A DNA stretch of 64,000 nt from Branchiostoma floridae (Eukaryota; Chordata; Leptocardii; Amphioxiformes; Branchiostomatidae): contig NW_023365762.1 in the NCBI RefSeq assembly GCF_000003815.2, forward strand, positions 1 through 64,000, given 5' to 3'. Below, one piece after another: positions 12,374 to 25,500 of the stretch. The position numbers were made by a program, and so were the translations under genes. The notes under the pieces were generated by a model. That model searched no databases. It was not told where the DNA came from and saw nothing but the letters and a program-made list of their open reading frames with translations. Within the stretch, counting starts at the first letter, position 1. The number at the start of each line of letters is the position of its first letter.

Positions 12374-12583
12374 CGCTAGTCCAGCAGGGTAACCTATATC
12401 CGTTGTCTTTAAAAATAGGGCATTTAGAAATATCAAATCGACGGACGGTGGTTTCAAATTGCAATGCTTTAAAAAAAAACAGTTTGAAGCGACTGTCTTT
12501 GAACTATTCCTAAACACCCTGTCATTTCAAACAATGGATATAGGTTACCCCTCGGATAAACGTGCACAAGCGTTAGGTTACCC
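12374..12583. mobile_element. MITE family B copy (CGCTAGT...TATCCG ends)
   Basis: The left end carries CGCTAGTCCAGCAGGG and AACCTATATCCG; the right end has GGATATAGGTTACC and GCACAAGCG as its inverse. An inner inverted motif, GACGGTGGTTTCAAA, is shared with 18829-19049 and 28469-28674. Confidence 0.65.
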
Positions 12584-13405
12584 CCAGAAAAATAAACTGC
12601 AGAATACTCACGGTTTTTGATGTTAAAAGTAGGGCTGGATGTTTAACCTTGACTGGACCATACACTGGGCCGACAGCTAGCTTTCTTTCTGCGCGTGCGT
12701 CTCTCGAAAATAGACGCCCCAAATCGATACTTTTCCTACCTTTGGACAAACTGGTCATATTGTCCATGATATATTCTGTGTTGTGAACTTTGTTAAAACA
12801 CGACAAGCACTGATACTAGCGACCAAAGACGTAGAATACTTAAAGAGTACTGTCTTGCTTCTCTGCGATTCAGGACGGCCGTTTTATCCGGTCCATTTTC
12901 AAAGAATTTGACGCATAGTATAGTGGAAAGTCAATAAGGAAATGATATCACAATGATGTAATCATGCTTATTTATAACTCAAATGTAATGTAATGTTTTA
13001 GTTGTTTATACACATAGAGGTTTTTCTCATTTGTACTCGTGGACCGTATAATTCCTTCAAATTCCAGTGTTCGTTCTTTTTTCAAGCATGTTTTTTTTTC
13101 TGAACGAACCTAGTATCCGGTCTATCGGGGCTTAGCCAGGGTCTCTTCGGGGTAGATTGAACTCTCTGCCGCCGAGGGTAATTTTTGCACCCGGTAGGAG
13201 CCGCAGAGGTTATCTTTCGGTCAAATGGTCAAACAAAAAACTTGCTAACAGCTAATGTGTTGTGTCTGCGTGACATTGGTGGTCTTTGGACTTCGGCATG
13301 CAATGGCATTTGGGCTGTTCCAAAATATAAATGTGGAGGGCGCTGGAAGAGATGAAAAATCAGTTTTTTCCTTACTCTATGCTAGGTCACATTCTGAGAA
13401 ATGGC
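12584..13405. other. Intergenic, no gene recognised
   Basis: No open frame with recognisable domain content and no named repeat. Confidence 0.4.
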
Positions 13406-13409
13406 TCAC

Positions 13410-13905
13410 ACCCTACCCTAATTCAAATTGGCCAAACCCTCCCAATCCAAAATTGTCCAAACCCTCCCTTGTTCCAATCCAAAATTTCCCAAACCCTCCC
13501 TATACCTAGTTCCCCATCCAAAATTGACCAAACCCTCCCTAGTTCTCAACCCCCCCCCCCCCAGGTTCCAATCTAAAATTGGCCAAACCCTTCCTAGTCT
13601 CCAATCCAAATTGCTCAAACCCTCCCTAGTTCCCAATCCAAAATTGCCCAACCATCCATAGTAAAATTGCCCAAACCCTCGAGCTCCCTAGCTCCCAATC
13701 TAAACTTGACCCAAACTTTACCCTAGTACCAATACAGATGCTCAAACCCTCCCTAGATCCCAATCCAACATTGACCCAAACCCTACCCTAGTATTAATAC
13801 ATATGCCCAAACCCTCCCTAGCTGTAGCTCCCAATCCTAAATTGACCCAAACTCTACGTATACCCTAGTACCAACCCAGATGCCCAAACCCTACCACCTT
13901 AAAGT
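13410..13905. repeat. ~35-bp pyrimidine-rich minisatellite
   Basis: About a dozen degenerate units of the form CCAAACCCTCCCTAG followed by TTCCCAATCCAAAATTG. Several overlapping proline-rich or glycine/tryptophan-rich frames come from the repeat and are not genes. Confidence 0.85.
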
Positions 13906-14042
13906 ATTTCCAATCCAGCCTCTTCCACCCCACCCCCCCCCCTTATATTTTGGAGCAGCCCACTGTTTGTCATCAGGTGCATGAAAGAGCAAATACGGAA
14001 ATTCTGATAGCTCGAAGTCTTCACGTATTGTTCAAATGTAAG

Positions 14043-14330
14043 GTAAGGCCGTGTTGATTCGATTATATGGATGACGTCCACGCGCGCATCAATTTTTGTC
14101 CGTTTCGCCTTTCGGGCGTTTGAAAAAAAAGTACAGTTTTTGTTGCCATAGTGTAAATCGTACGAACCAGCTGCAAAATAAGCAAATATACTCCGTAGAT
14201 TAGAAAAAAAATATAGGAAAACTGGTTTTAAAAAAATATGTCAGAGAATGTGAAATCAATTCCAAAGTAAAAGACGACAAGGAGTGCTAGAGTTATTGCC
14301 TTCCAAATATAACAATAAAAAGTGCGTTCA
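14043..14330. mobile_element. Partial MITE of the GATTATATGGATG family
   Basis: Begins AAGGCCGTGTTGATTCG followed by ATTATATGGATGACGTCC, as in 8582-9010, and continues with matching interior landmarks (GCAAAATAAGCAAATATA; TTCCAAAGTAAAAGACGAC). I could not find the opposite end. Confidence 0.5.
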
Positions 14331-14459
14331 AAACAAAACTCTGCTGTAGTATCGTAGCTTCCGCAAGGAGGCTCATTATTGAACTTGGCCTTCCTTTTTG
14401 CAACCTCTAATAGCGGCTCTATGCATCCGGATATCCACCAAATATCATGCAGTCCCATT

Positions 14460-15185
14460 CAAAACTTTTCAACTTATGTCTGTTGCAAACAAATTACATA
14501 CACACAAACATATTCAGTCCGCTGCAGTACCAACGGAAAGTGCTAGGTAAATACTTTTTGAACTATACCTTCCATTCCACAGCCGCTGATAAAATACCAA
14601 ATATAATCAGCATCTCGAGTTATGTTTTTAACCTACATACGCGCCACACAACTGGCATGACTGAAAACATAATCTTCTTGCCGAAGATAATGATTTATTT
14701 AGTAATCTCCAAGTCCAAGCATCACAGTAAGAATTCGGCTTAGTTTAAGCGTTTTAGGTTTATTTTTTAAAACATTCTCACCTCACCTCACCTATCCCTT
14801 GACATTCTAGAACCTTTAAAAAGTTTGATTTTAGAAAGAAGCACTAAAATGCTGCAAACACAGGCGTTTAACAGGGTCCTTACATCTGCTTGGTTATATC
14901 TTGAGTCCCTCAGTCTAATCATTATAAAATCCAAGTAGATGTAGAAAGGTAAAATCGCAACGTTTCAAATCCTTCCGGTGCATTGCCGACCTTAGAAAGG
15001 CTTAGAAACACTCTAAACTAGAAAGATGATTTGCGGAACATGTAGCTCGAGAAATACGATTTTGACATCCAACATCTGCTTGAAGATTGCACTCAGTGAT
15101 ACTGTCGTAAAACCGCACCTACCGCAAAACGTGCAGTCCTGACCCAGAAACTGACACGAAGCTTCCCGTTGCCAGGCAGCAGCTT
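14460..15185. other. Intergenic, no gene recognised
   Basis: Only short frames without domain content. Nothing further can be supported. Confidence 0.4.
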
Positions 15186-15189
15186 CTGG

Positions 15190-15324
15190 TGACGTCATTT
15201 TCCAGGTAAAATATCTCCTTTAGCCCGCTGAACTAAATCTTGAAATTTATGGAGACGTTTGCCTTCTAACTTGTCGTTTGTGTATACGGTTTATCACTGG
15301 ACTGTGTGCATCTGTGACCGGTGA
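15190..15324 (+). promoter_or_regulatory. Possible promoter and 5' non-coding exon of the downstream coiled-coil gene
   Basis: A perfect palindromic CRE (TGACGTCA) at 15190-15197 is followed ~120 bp later by a consensus donor GACCG/GTGAGT near 15320. The first coding exon of the downstream gene has an acceptor (TCTTCAG) just before its ATG, so a 5' non-coding exon must lie upstream. This is one plausible site, but no transcript evidence is available. Confidence 0.25.
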
Positions 15325-15747
15325 GTTGACAAAAATCGTAGTTTCTTGAAAGGGGGAGGGGGGCGACTTTTTTAGCTGACCAGAACCAGGAAGTTTCAAA
15401 CTAGAAGTGAGCAATTTCTTAACCTGTGCATTAGTTTGAGAACATTCTGTGGTTTTTATTTTCGTCCCGAGGAAAGGCTAAAGCTATTAGATATCACTAG
15501 TGTGATTAGCTATGTCCTAAACTGGAGTTTTAACTCAGTATCAGATCATTCCTAAATGTTCCTACACATTAGTAGAGTTAGTGAATTTAGTGTAGTGAAT
15601 TTGGAAATGTTCCAAAATTAGGCATCGTACCTACACTGTTTGTGTTAAGACACCATAGGTGTGCTAATGCAATGTCCGTTTTATGCTTTTAAAAACATTT
15701 GCTAATTTATCTGCATATCACAGATAACGGTACCTTTTATACTAAAA

Positions 15748-15935
15748 AGAACACAGGTGTTCGAAACCTGTCGCAAGAATGTTTCCGAAACACCTGTTCA
15801 AAACCTTTCATAAGAACACCTGTTTGAACATTATTCAAAACACCTGTTCGAACAGTACTTATAAGAACACCTGTTCGAACATTAATGAGAACACCTGTTC
15901 GAACATGACTGCCAGTATAAAAACACCTGTTCGAA
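15748..15935. repeat. Cluster of seven GAACACCTGTTCGAA repeats (E-boxes)
   Basis: The near-palindromic motif RAACACCTGTTCGAA occurs with CACCTG cores at 15791, 15817, 15841, 15868, 15892 and 15924, and in inverse form (CAGGTG) at 15754. Spacing is 24-37 bp with diverged sequence between motifs. CACCTG is the Snail/ZEB-type E-box. The cluster lies ~600 bp before the first coding exon of the coiled-coil gene. It may be a minisatellite, a regulatory array, or both. Confidence 0.7.
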
Positions 15936-16523
15936 GTATTTTGTCACGTGGCCTGCCACAAAACTACAGTACTTCATTACTATTGTTCACCTTGTAGTGT
16001 GATTAAGCCCCCTTTGCAGCGGCAGTGTTACGTTTTGGGGAGCGCTAAACTGGGATTATCAATATGGGCTAAAGTTCTATGTGCTAGGAAATGACTTTGC
16101 CACAACCTAAACTCCCTTTTCCAGCATAGAGCAACCTTAGCCCATCCTCAAAATCGCAAATCAGTTCTCCTCAAAAAATAAACACTGTCACTACAAAAGT
16201 CTAGCCAAGGAGACTAGTGTAGTGGGACATACATGTAGGACAGCAAGCTTCTTTGGCCTTTCTGCTTCAGGTATAAGTTTTACAGGGAGGGGTTGCTAGC
16301 CTAAATCCCCTTTGAGTTTGAGTACCCATTTCAGTTGTAGCATTTATCAATATTAGCCTAGCTGAGGCCATCTAGGTGAGATTTTTAGCGACGCCTCAGG
16401 GGCAAGCCTAATGGTATAGTATTGTGTTCAGTCTGCAAGAATTCTAGGAATTGTACAGGAATGTGTCCACAGCAACATTTTTGCATGAAGGCTAATATTT
16501 TGCATCTTCAGCCAACAGGCATC

Positions 16524-19500
16524 ATGGGAACCTTGGCGGAGCGCAAGGCCGTTATCCAGCAGGTTTTCCGTGCCAGAAGACCGATGGCAGGGTACCTGAA
16601 CACACACCAACTACAGGGGCTTCATGCTGAGATTCGACAGGGGGGCATCAGTCTACAGCAGGTTAATACATTTTAGTTGTAACAGTAAGAGAGAAGAATT
16701 TAAATTAATTGACAGTGATGTTTTGTTTAGCTCACATGTTTGATTTTTGAGTGATGACTTTCAAGTTTTGAAAGCTGGATAGTGTTATGATTGGCTTAAA
16801 ACACAGAGATCCTGGGTCAGAATCCTCTAATATGTTATGACATTGTGCCCTTGAGAAATCGACCTAACACCAATTTCCTCACTTCACTCAGGTGTAAAGT
16901 ATTTAGGTTTAGTTAGGACCGTTCTTCAAATAGGAGGTTGAGTGGAGATCCCATGTTTGAAGAGAGCCATGCCTCAAGCTCGTTAAAGAACCCACCACAT
17001 ATGTATCAAATATTTAGGGGTTCTTTCTTTTTTTTGTGAGTGGTTCAAAACCCACAGTCCTAGACACTTGGCACAATTACTGTTGTGTTTAGGTAATCTG
17101 AGTTTGGCACCAAATGGCAACTGCTACATACAGATGCCACCTATTGTAAGTTCCAAGCAATTCAGCCTGAACATAGAATACAACACAGTATATTCCGTTT
17201 CACCCAGTTACCAACCCGACCTGCAAGAGGACTGGGACCAAGGGTGATACAGAATACACCGTGTTGTATTTTATTTATGTCGTACGTCAGAAAACACAGA
17301 TTTAATTGCCAAAATACTCATAAAAAGGATAGAATTCGACATGTTGTTTCAAACGTTATCACGGCCCAGGTATGACATAAATTCATGTACAGCATGTGAC
17401 ATATCATGATAATTGAACACAAGTATTTGATTCCCTATGCTAAGGTGGAGGCCTCTATCCAGTCAGTGTGTGCAGGAGATGGGTGTGAAGAGGATGAGCT
17501 GTATGATGTTCTACAGGAGATAATGATTACCATGTATCTGTATGATGTTCTACAGGAGATAATGATTACCATGTACCTGTACCTACAGGTGGAGGCCTCT
17601 ATCCAGTGTGTATGTGCAGGAGATAGTTGTGAGGAGAATGAGCTGTATGATGTTCTACAGGAGATAATGATTACCATGTATCTGTATGATGTTCTACAGG
17701 AGATAATGATTACCCTGTACCTGTACCTACAGGTGGAGGCCTCCATCCAGTGCGTGTGTGCAGGAGATGGTTGTGAGGAGGATGAGCTGTATGATGTACT
17801 ACAGGAGATGGACAGGAGGTACTTCCTCCTACAGGACCTGAAGTGGGAGTTCAGCCTGTTGGACCATGGGCACACTGACTCTGTAACACCTGATCAAGCC
17901 AGGTACGTGTGTTGTTCTGTTAAGGTCTTAAACATATTTCCAGGAATAAGTTACAGCAAAATTTTACAATATCAAAAAAGTTTTTCCATTGCAAAGTCAC
18001 ATTTCCATTTTGTTTTAGCTGTGAAATCAAAGATATCCAGAGGGTAAATACAGTTAAATCTACCAAAAATGACTGTACTGTCCGTTTGTAGCACCCTTAC
18101 TTAGTCGCTATTAGTACATGTAGGTGGTTTCTGACTGGCTGTCTGTAAAACTTTTTTCATCTTTGATGATGATGATGATAATGATCTCTGTGCATTCATA
18201 AGCAGTTCATATGCAGTTCTTAATCATCAAAGTGATGAGTAAAAGTGATATTGAACCAGTTTAGTTCAAATGGACAATTGAGCTACCCTTCGAATGGTTG
18301 TGACACAGATGCAATGTATAGGACTAGTTCATTTTACGTACATTGTTACTTTATTCCTGTTCTGCAGATTTATGTTTGAGGCTGTACACGGCAGCCTGTT
18401 CTCCAAGAGGAAGTGGCAGCAGTTTCTGCAGTCCCGTAAACTCCCGGACAGCGGCGTGAGTTTCTCCGAGATCGAGGTGGACCTGTGTAACATCCCCAAC
18501 AGAGAGGAGGTACTCAAGGAAAAACTGGAGGAGGAACAACAAGCACAGGGTGAGAGAAAAATTTGTTTGTTTATTTTTCAATTTTTTGTTGTTGTTGTTG
18601 ATAATGGATAAAGGTGAACTAGCGTCATATACTGTTTTTAAATATCAATTTATTTTCAATGCTTAGTGTCAATTCATTCGAATTTGGGACAGTTTAGAAG
18701 AGGATTTGCCCATTTCAAAACAGATTGTGAGATTGTATGGAAACTAATTTGACGTTTTAAGTTTGAATTTCTTTCCAACTTACTGCACTGCATATTTCCC
18801 CTTCTATGTCAGGTTCAAGTAACGTTTTAGGTTCACCTTTATCCGTGGGGTAATCTATATATATATTTTATATTAATATGTTTTATTCAAATTTATTTCA
18901 GGGATATCAAGTTGACTGACGGTGGTTTCAAACCTGTAATATTTTGAAAATACTTCTTCACACTACCATCCGTCAACTTGATATCCCTAAGTACCGCCTT
19001 AAACAACAACGAATATTGTACATTACTCCACGGATAAAGATGAACTAGCCTCAGCTCCATAGAACTATGATCATTGCCATTTTCTTGTTTTGTCAACAGA
19101 GAAATTCAGACGTCGGGAAGAACAAAGGTCTGCACAGAAGAAGAGAGAAGACGATGAGAGGAAAAAGAGAGAAGCTGAAGAATTGAAAAAAAGGAAAGAA
19201 GAAGAAAATAGGAAGAAGGAGGAGGAGAGAAATATGAAGCAGAAAGAAGAAGAGAAGATAAAAGAAAAGAAGAAGCTGGAAGAAGAGAAAGAAAGAGAAG
19301 AAAAAGGTATGGAAGTTGTCAGAAAGATATAATTTCATATATCCGATGTTGTTGGAAATTGCATGAAATGTATGAGAACACTTGTCTTGCAATGTCAAGC
19401 TTTGATTTTAATTCAAATATAGAATACATTTATCCTTCGTTTTTCAAAATAGGACATTACTTAGCAGTGTTTTTACTTCAATAGGAAGCAGGCTGAATGA

Positions 19501-22500
19501 AAATTCTAAGTGGAAGCTATGTTATGTGACTCCACTGCCCACCAAAAAAGTCTAGGGTTGGCAGGTTTTTCTAGGGTAGGTAGGGAACAGGAAACACAAC
19601 ATTTTTTTCCTAGGCCTATAGGACTTCCTACTATAAAACAATATTATTGTTTCTAATATAGAGAAAAAACGTCTGGAAGCAGAGAAGGAAAAGCAGAGGT
19701 TAGAAGAACAGAGGAGGTTGGAAGAGGAGGAGGGTCGGCGCCAGGCAGAGCTAATTGAGGTGAAAAGGGCACAGGAGATCCAGCTCAAACTGGAGGCTGA
19801 AGCCCAGGCCAGACAGGAACAGAGAAGTAAGGAGTTAGAGGAGGCCAAGGATGCTGAGGTGGCTGCTAAGGTATGTCTTATTAGTGTTCAAGTCTTGAAA
19901 GTTCATTTACGTCACCGGTCAACGTTGTAGATGGCTAAACTGTAGCAGCATGTTGGGACAAAATTTCATTTGTATTTTTAAGAAGTCTTACTTAGTCTGA
20001 TTGTCAACATTGCTCTTTATGTGAGCTGTCCAGAATTTTTGTGTCTGTCAGCAAAAATGCTGTTTAGTATGACTGGAAAAAAAGCATTAATTTATTATCT
20101 TTTTTAGCAAATGTCACACAGTTATTGTTTGAATGATATTCAGTTCATTGTTAAAGTGTGTGTGACCGCGAGTTTGTCTGTGTGTGTGTCTGAAATTTAT
20201 GACTTTGTGTGATCATGACCCCTTGAATGATACACATATATCTAACACAGTAACTGTAATACTATGATTATCTTTATAATATCTCATGTACAATTTCTAT
20301 TCTAACAATGGACACAGGATACCCAATAGACCCTGAGAGTACAGTAAGTTCTAATACTGGTTGCATCAACATGTTTTTGACTTGTCCAGGAAGTGTGCTT
20401 CTGTGCTCAAATTCTTAATGTACCTGGAGATGGTTATATGGGCTCCACCCAATGTCATTGCCAAAAATAAATTTTGGCAACCATCTAGGGGTGGAGCCCA
20501 TTTTATCACATATAAATGGTTGATCTGACACATCTGCATGTCTTGCAGTTTGAAGAATCTCTCTCAAGTGGTGTGAAGTGCTGCATGGCTTTTGCTGTAC
20601 ACTTGAAATGCACCTGTATCATGGGGACTCCCTCGCAAAGCTCAATCATACAGTAGACACATACTGGAACACTTTTCCATTGTGATTCCAATGCATGACT
20701 GAAGGATACATAATGTAAAACCCTATGTAAAACATACTATTAGCTAATATCCGTGACCAGTTGCTCCACCCACAGAAACACAAGGACCTGCCAGCCTGCT
20801 GTCTGCTATGCTCTCCTCCTAGGATTGATTAATTACCATGAAACTCATGAAAAACACTTTGGAATGACAAATCTCTAATTGGCGACAAGGAAAACATTCG
20901 GACATGAAGCCTAAAAAGAACCCTTGGACTATAAAAGGGAAAGAAGCAAAGATACACACAGGAGATATCTCCTCTTCTGCTGGGTGTGTTTCTCCAGTGT
21001 TTCCCCTGAGTTTCAACTATTAAACTGAGCTTTGGATTGTCCTATATTGGTTGTTCCGAAAATGTAATTGATTCTCTTGAGTTAGAGGTGTATAGCCACA
21101 AGCTTGTAGCAGGGAGGCAAATCAGCCCATGATAATAAGAGATTATAAAACACAGGCTATAGCCTGCATAGCCAGGCTTCTGAGGATCCATGCTAACTGA
21201 TGTATGGTTGATGTGGTACAGGAAGCAGAGGAGGCTGAGAACAAGGCTAAGAAGGAGGCAGAAGAGGCCATGGAAGCTGCCAAGAAGGCAAAAACTGCAG
21301 AGGAGAAAGAAGCTGCTGAAAAGGCCAGGAAGAAGGCTGAGGATAAAGCCAAAGGTGTGTGCTAAACAAATCTAAGTTTTTACAATAAGTTAATAACAGT
21401 CTTCAATAAATCATTGAAAGACCTTTGACTACTACAGTGCACAATATTCCAATGTGACACAATTTTCAACAAGAAGACGTTTAATTTGTTTGATTTAAGC
21501 CACAAACAGTTGTTAGGTTAAAATTCCTTGTTGCAGTTACAGTCAAAAAGGGTTGACAACACCAATCAAAAGATTAATAGAATCTAGTCTATATGGACAT
21601 GTGGTCACTATAAACAGGAATTCTCAATTTTTGTGTCAATGGAAGGGATAACCAAAAAAAGTCACATCATATTCAATGCATTGGCCAGTCCTTTAATATT
21701 ACATTGTATATATTAGGTGGTCCCTAGTCAGGGCTCGAAATTCATTTTTGGGATTAGGTGCACTGGTGCACCCAGCTTAAAAAATTGGGTGCACCAAAAT
21801 ATTTTTGGGTGTACCACTTAAATTTAAGTAGAATGTAAAAAAAACTACTAACAAAACTTTCTTACAAGCTATCAAAGTCTTAAACAAGTAACATGACAGA
21901 CATTTTTGTTATCTTTCTAACACTTAGATGTCAAGAATATGATGTATACATGATATCTTTCCATACATAAACCTAAGAAAATATTTGGGTGCACCCTGTG
22001 CACCCACAGAAAATAATTGGGTGCAGTCAGCTCCAATTTTGGGTGCACCTGGGTGCACATGCACCCAGTCTTTCGAGCCCTGCTAGTTGTTTGACTGTAC
22101 ATGTATATCAGTGGTCAGCTAGTCCTTATGTAGAGGTGGTCACTTGTACAGGTTTGGCTGTATATCAATGGCTATCTGATCCATTTCTAGAGTTTGACCG
22201 TACCTACATATTACAAATAAGGAGTTTATTGAGCTGTTAAATCAGTAATCATAATGCATTGAATACATGAGCATCACATTTAGACAGTTTTGAATCCAAG
22301 GCTTCAAATACAAAATGTACACCTTATTGACTGTTATTGACTTGTTCTTCTAATCAGCTGAGCGAGAGTCCCGCATCAGGAACAACCTCAAGGTCGCGGT
22401 CAAGTCCAAGGAGAAGAAGAAGTTGGAGACGGCCATACAGGAGTTCAAGAAGGCCAAGTTGAAGGACACAGACGGAGACTTGGCCGCAGCAGAGAGGCTA

Positions 22501-25500
22501 ATTAGGATGCACCAGGCTAAGGGAGGTCAGGAAGTCAGAGTGTTTTCTCTAACTGTAGGCAATGTTGATTTGATTATATAGAAAACATCACATGTGCATC
22601 ACAGACTGTTTTCCACCATACTGCAGCATGCAAAATACCACTAGCACACTTGCACATTGCAACTTACTTCTAAAGTCAGGTTGCACAGGGCGCAACCTAG
22701 ATTTTGAGCCTCAAAACTTGATTTTGATGTCAATATACTTGGAAGAAAAAAATGGATCTATAGTAATATGATTCATAGTAAAAGGTATAATGTATGTATG
22801 CAGGTATTGTACCTGACCTTTTTTTCAGAAGTTAGAGAACTTGGTGGTGCAACTTTAAATTCAAATTTGCAACCTAGCTTTAGCCTAAGGTTGCACACTG
22901 TGCAACCAGGTAACTGTGGCTCAGAAAATTATTTTGTACACTGTACTGTGAATAGTACAATTTAGCAGCTGTGAAATGAGCTCATATGCTGTAAATTGAA
23001 ATGAAACAGAAAATGGGATGGTGATGTCATAGAGTGCAAATTAGTAAAGTTGCAAATTCAAAGCAAAAAATGTGAAAGAACAACAACTTAAAATGAAATC
23101 TATTGTTCGGTATTCTGTGTATTTAGTTGTTTCTTCAACCTTTGTGACCACTGTCTTAGATTTCATACCAAAGGCAACTTTGTTTTGGCCAATTTTTCTT
23201 TCTTTGCACAATCACATCAGTTTTAGGATTCCCAAAGGCTGTCATCCATACACATTTATAGTCAAATTAACATGGCCTAATACTCAGCGAATTGTGGAAG
23301 CGACAGGCCATAGGGGCATGTTCGGGCATGACCCACCCGCCATGACACACGAGTCGGGGTAGGAGGAACCCCCTACATCTTTGGTTGGAAGTCCTCCTAG
23401 GAGACAGATACTCCGAACAACAAAGCTGCATCTGCTGGAGCCGCCTCACACGTTGCATACAGTTGCCCCTGTGAGACTTAGTGCTCCAATAGAAGAGAGA
23501 GTGAAGAAGGAATTGCACACCCCTCCTTCACCATAAAAAGTCATGTGCAGGTCAGGCAAAACAGGCAAATGCCTGTCTGCCTCCTCATCTGTCAAATCGA
23601 CAGGAGAATCAAAAAAAGAAAAAAATACTCAGCGAAGCAGAAAAGTGCTGGCAGCCATCTTGGTGTCCTTGATTTGCATTTCAATGAATCTTAGCTCAAA
23701 TGCACATACATGTAGCATTTGTCTTTTATTGGCAAGTATTAACAAAAAAAAAAGATATTCTCCTGAAACTTTCTTCTTTGAGCTGTTTACAATGAGGAAT
23801 GAATTTGAGATGGTCAAAGTGTCCGAAAATTCTTGAGCTATAAAATTTCACTGATTAAGAAGTGCAAAATTAATGTATTATGTTAAAATGAGGAAGGCAA
23901 CTACAAAAAATTTGGTCGCTTTACTACAAATTGCGTGAAAAAGACAGCTTTCCCTCTGAATTACAGGAAATTGCAATTGAAATAGACCGCCTCACTGAAA
24001 AGAGTATGCAGACCCTGTAATGCCTGGAGTTAGTAGAACAAATGGTGATTTTTTTGTCCAGCTGCTCACATGTTGTTGATTTTTCAGCTCTTGTTGATGC
24101 CATGAAGAAGAGGAAACTGCCGGACCTGGAGAAGGCTGTGACTGCAGTGAAGAAGGGAGGGTTTGAGGTGGACATGCCTGAGGAAATGATACAAGCAAAC
24201 AAACTCATGGTATGTGTTATATATATATAGATTTATCCCCTCCCATGGAAAATGAAGGTATTGTTTTTGGTGTGTGTGTTTGTGTATGACTGTGCATGTC
24301 TGTCTGTGTTTGTATTCAATTTGTGTTGTTTCCGGATATTTGTGGTCAGCATAACTTTAAAACCTCTGGATGGATTATAGTGATGTTTGGTATGCGGGTT
24401 AGGAGTTGAGAAGACAAAGGTCACAGTCGGTTTTAAGCCATCTGGTGTGTGACCCTGGTACTGCAGCAGAACTGCTATGGTCTTGACTTTATGATGGCAT
24501 ATAGAAGCTATGTTGGTTACTTAACTTTTAACATAAAGACTTAGAAAAGGGAGAATTGAAATGTGCAATTGAAAGACAATATAAACTCAACGTGGCCCCC
24601 TCCTATCTTTGTTAAAAAATTGTTAGGTTTTTACAAGTTAGATCTCTAAAATAGCCACGGTAGCTGACTTTAAGTTACATGACATACAACATAAGTTAGC
24701 AGCAGCTTTTTATTCATGACTTTAAGAGATTCTTCTGCAAACATGTTTCAATCAATTATGTTTTAATCAATTATATCAATTATTACCTACCTATGGTAGG
24801 TAGGTGTAATGAATATACTAAATGCAAACATTTTGTTCTGTAGGTTCGACTGAAGAGACTGGAGCGACTTCGCCAGGAGGTTCAGAACCTGAAACAGTCG
24901 ACCGTGGCGGAGATCCGCAGTTACTCCAAACCACCCGCCGCCGTCCACCAGGTCATGATCGCCACCTATCTGTTGCTAGGCAACCCGGAGAAGGAGACAA
25001 AGGTACAAATCTCCCATCCTCCTACGCAAGGTCCCCAACGGCTAGCTGACTCAGCCTATTGGGGCCCTGCTATCTCATGGCCTACCAGCAGTTACTGTGA
25101 TTGTCGCCAAAAACCAGCTGTCAGCCAATCAGAGAATAGGCATCTCTTGGGCTTTCTGTTTATGGAAGCCATCTCGCAAAGGCCGCTGGGAAGCTATCAG
25201 CCAATCATGTTACGTCTTACATAGCTCCATCTTCCTACGCCCAAACCCTAACGGCTGACTGCCCATATAAGGGTAAGCTCATTAATATTCATAAGAAGGG
25301 CGGTCAGTAACTCATCTGAGTGCGTCAAAAAGCAGAGGTGACCCCAGGGAGTTTTGACACGACTGTGGTCCCTCTGCATAGGAGAATGCAAATCTCCTTG
25401 CAGTATCTATGTTTTCATATCTTTGTAGGTTTTCATATTTTGTACATATTGCAAGGGTGAGCACTGCAATTGAGCAGAGCCACCAAGTAGGGGAGATAAG

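Noticed and set aside
13255-13661. Proline-rich plus-strand and Gly/Trp-rich minus-strand frames
   Set aside because: Products of the 35-bp pyrimidine-rich minisatellite; no splice context or domain.
17435-17875. 146-residue minus-strand frame rich in Ser, Tyr and Arg
   Set aside because: Antisense shadow of the 144-bp coding repeats of the coiled-coil gene.
19093-19398. Phe/Leu-rich minus-strand frame resembling a membrane protein
   Set aside because: Antisense of the Glu/Lys-rich coiled-coil exon, whose complement is inevitably rich in Phe and Leu.
20776-20840. Possible extra exon after the acceptor CACCCACAG
   Set aside because: It runs quickly to a stop codon, lacks a donor, and breaks the phase-consistent join of the flanking exons.
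23267-23518. 83-residue minus-strand frame with Arg/Cys-rich content
   Set aside because: Possibly a transposon remnant, but no family motif could be recognised and it lies in an intron beside a MITE.
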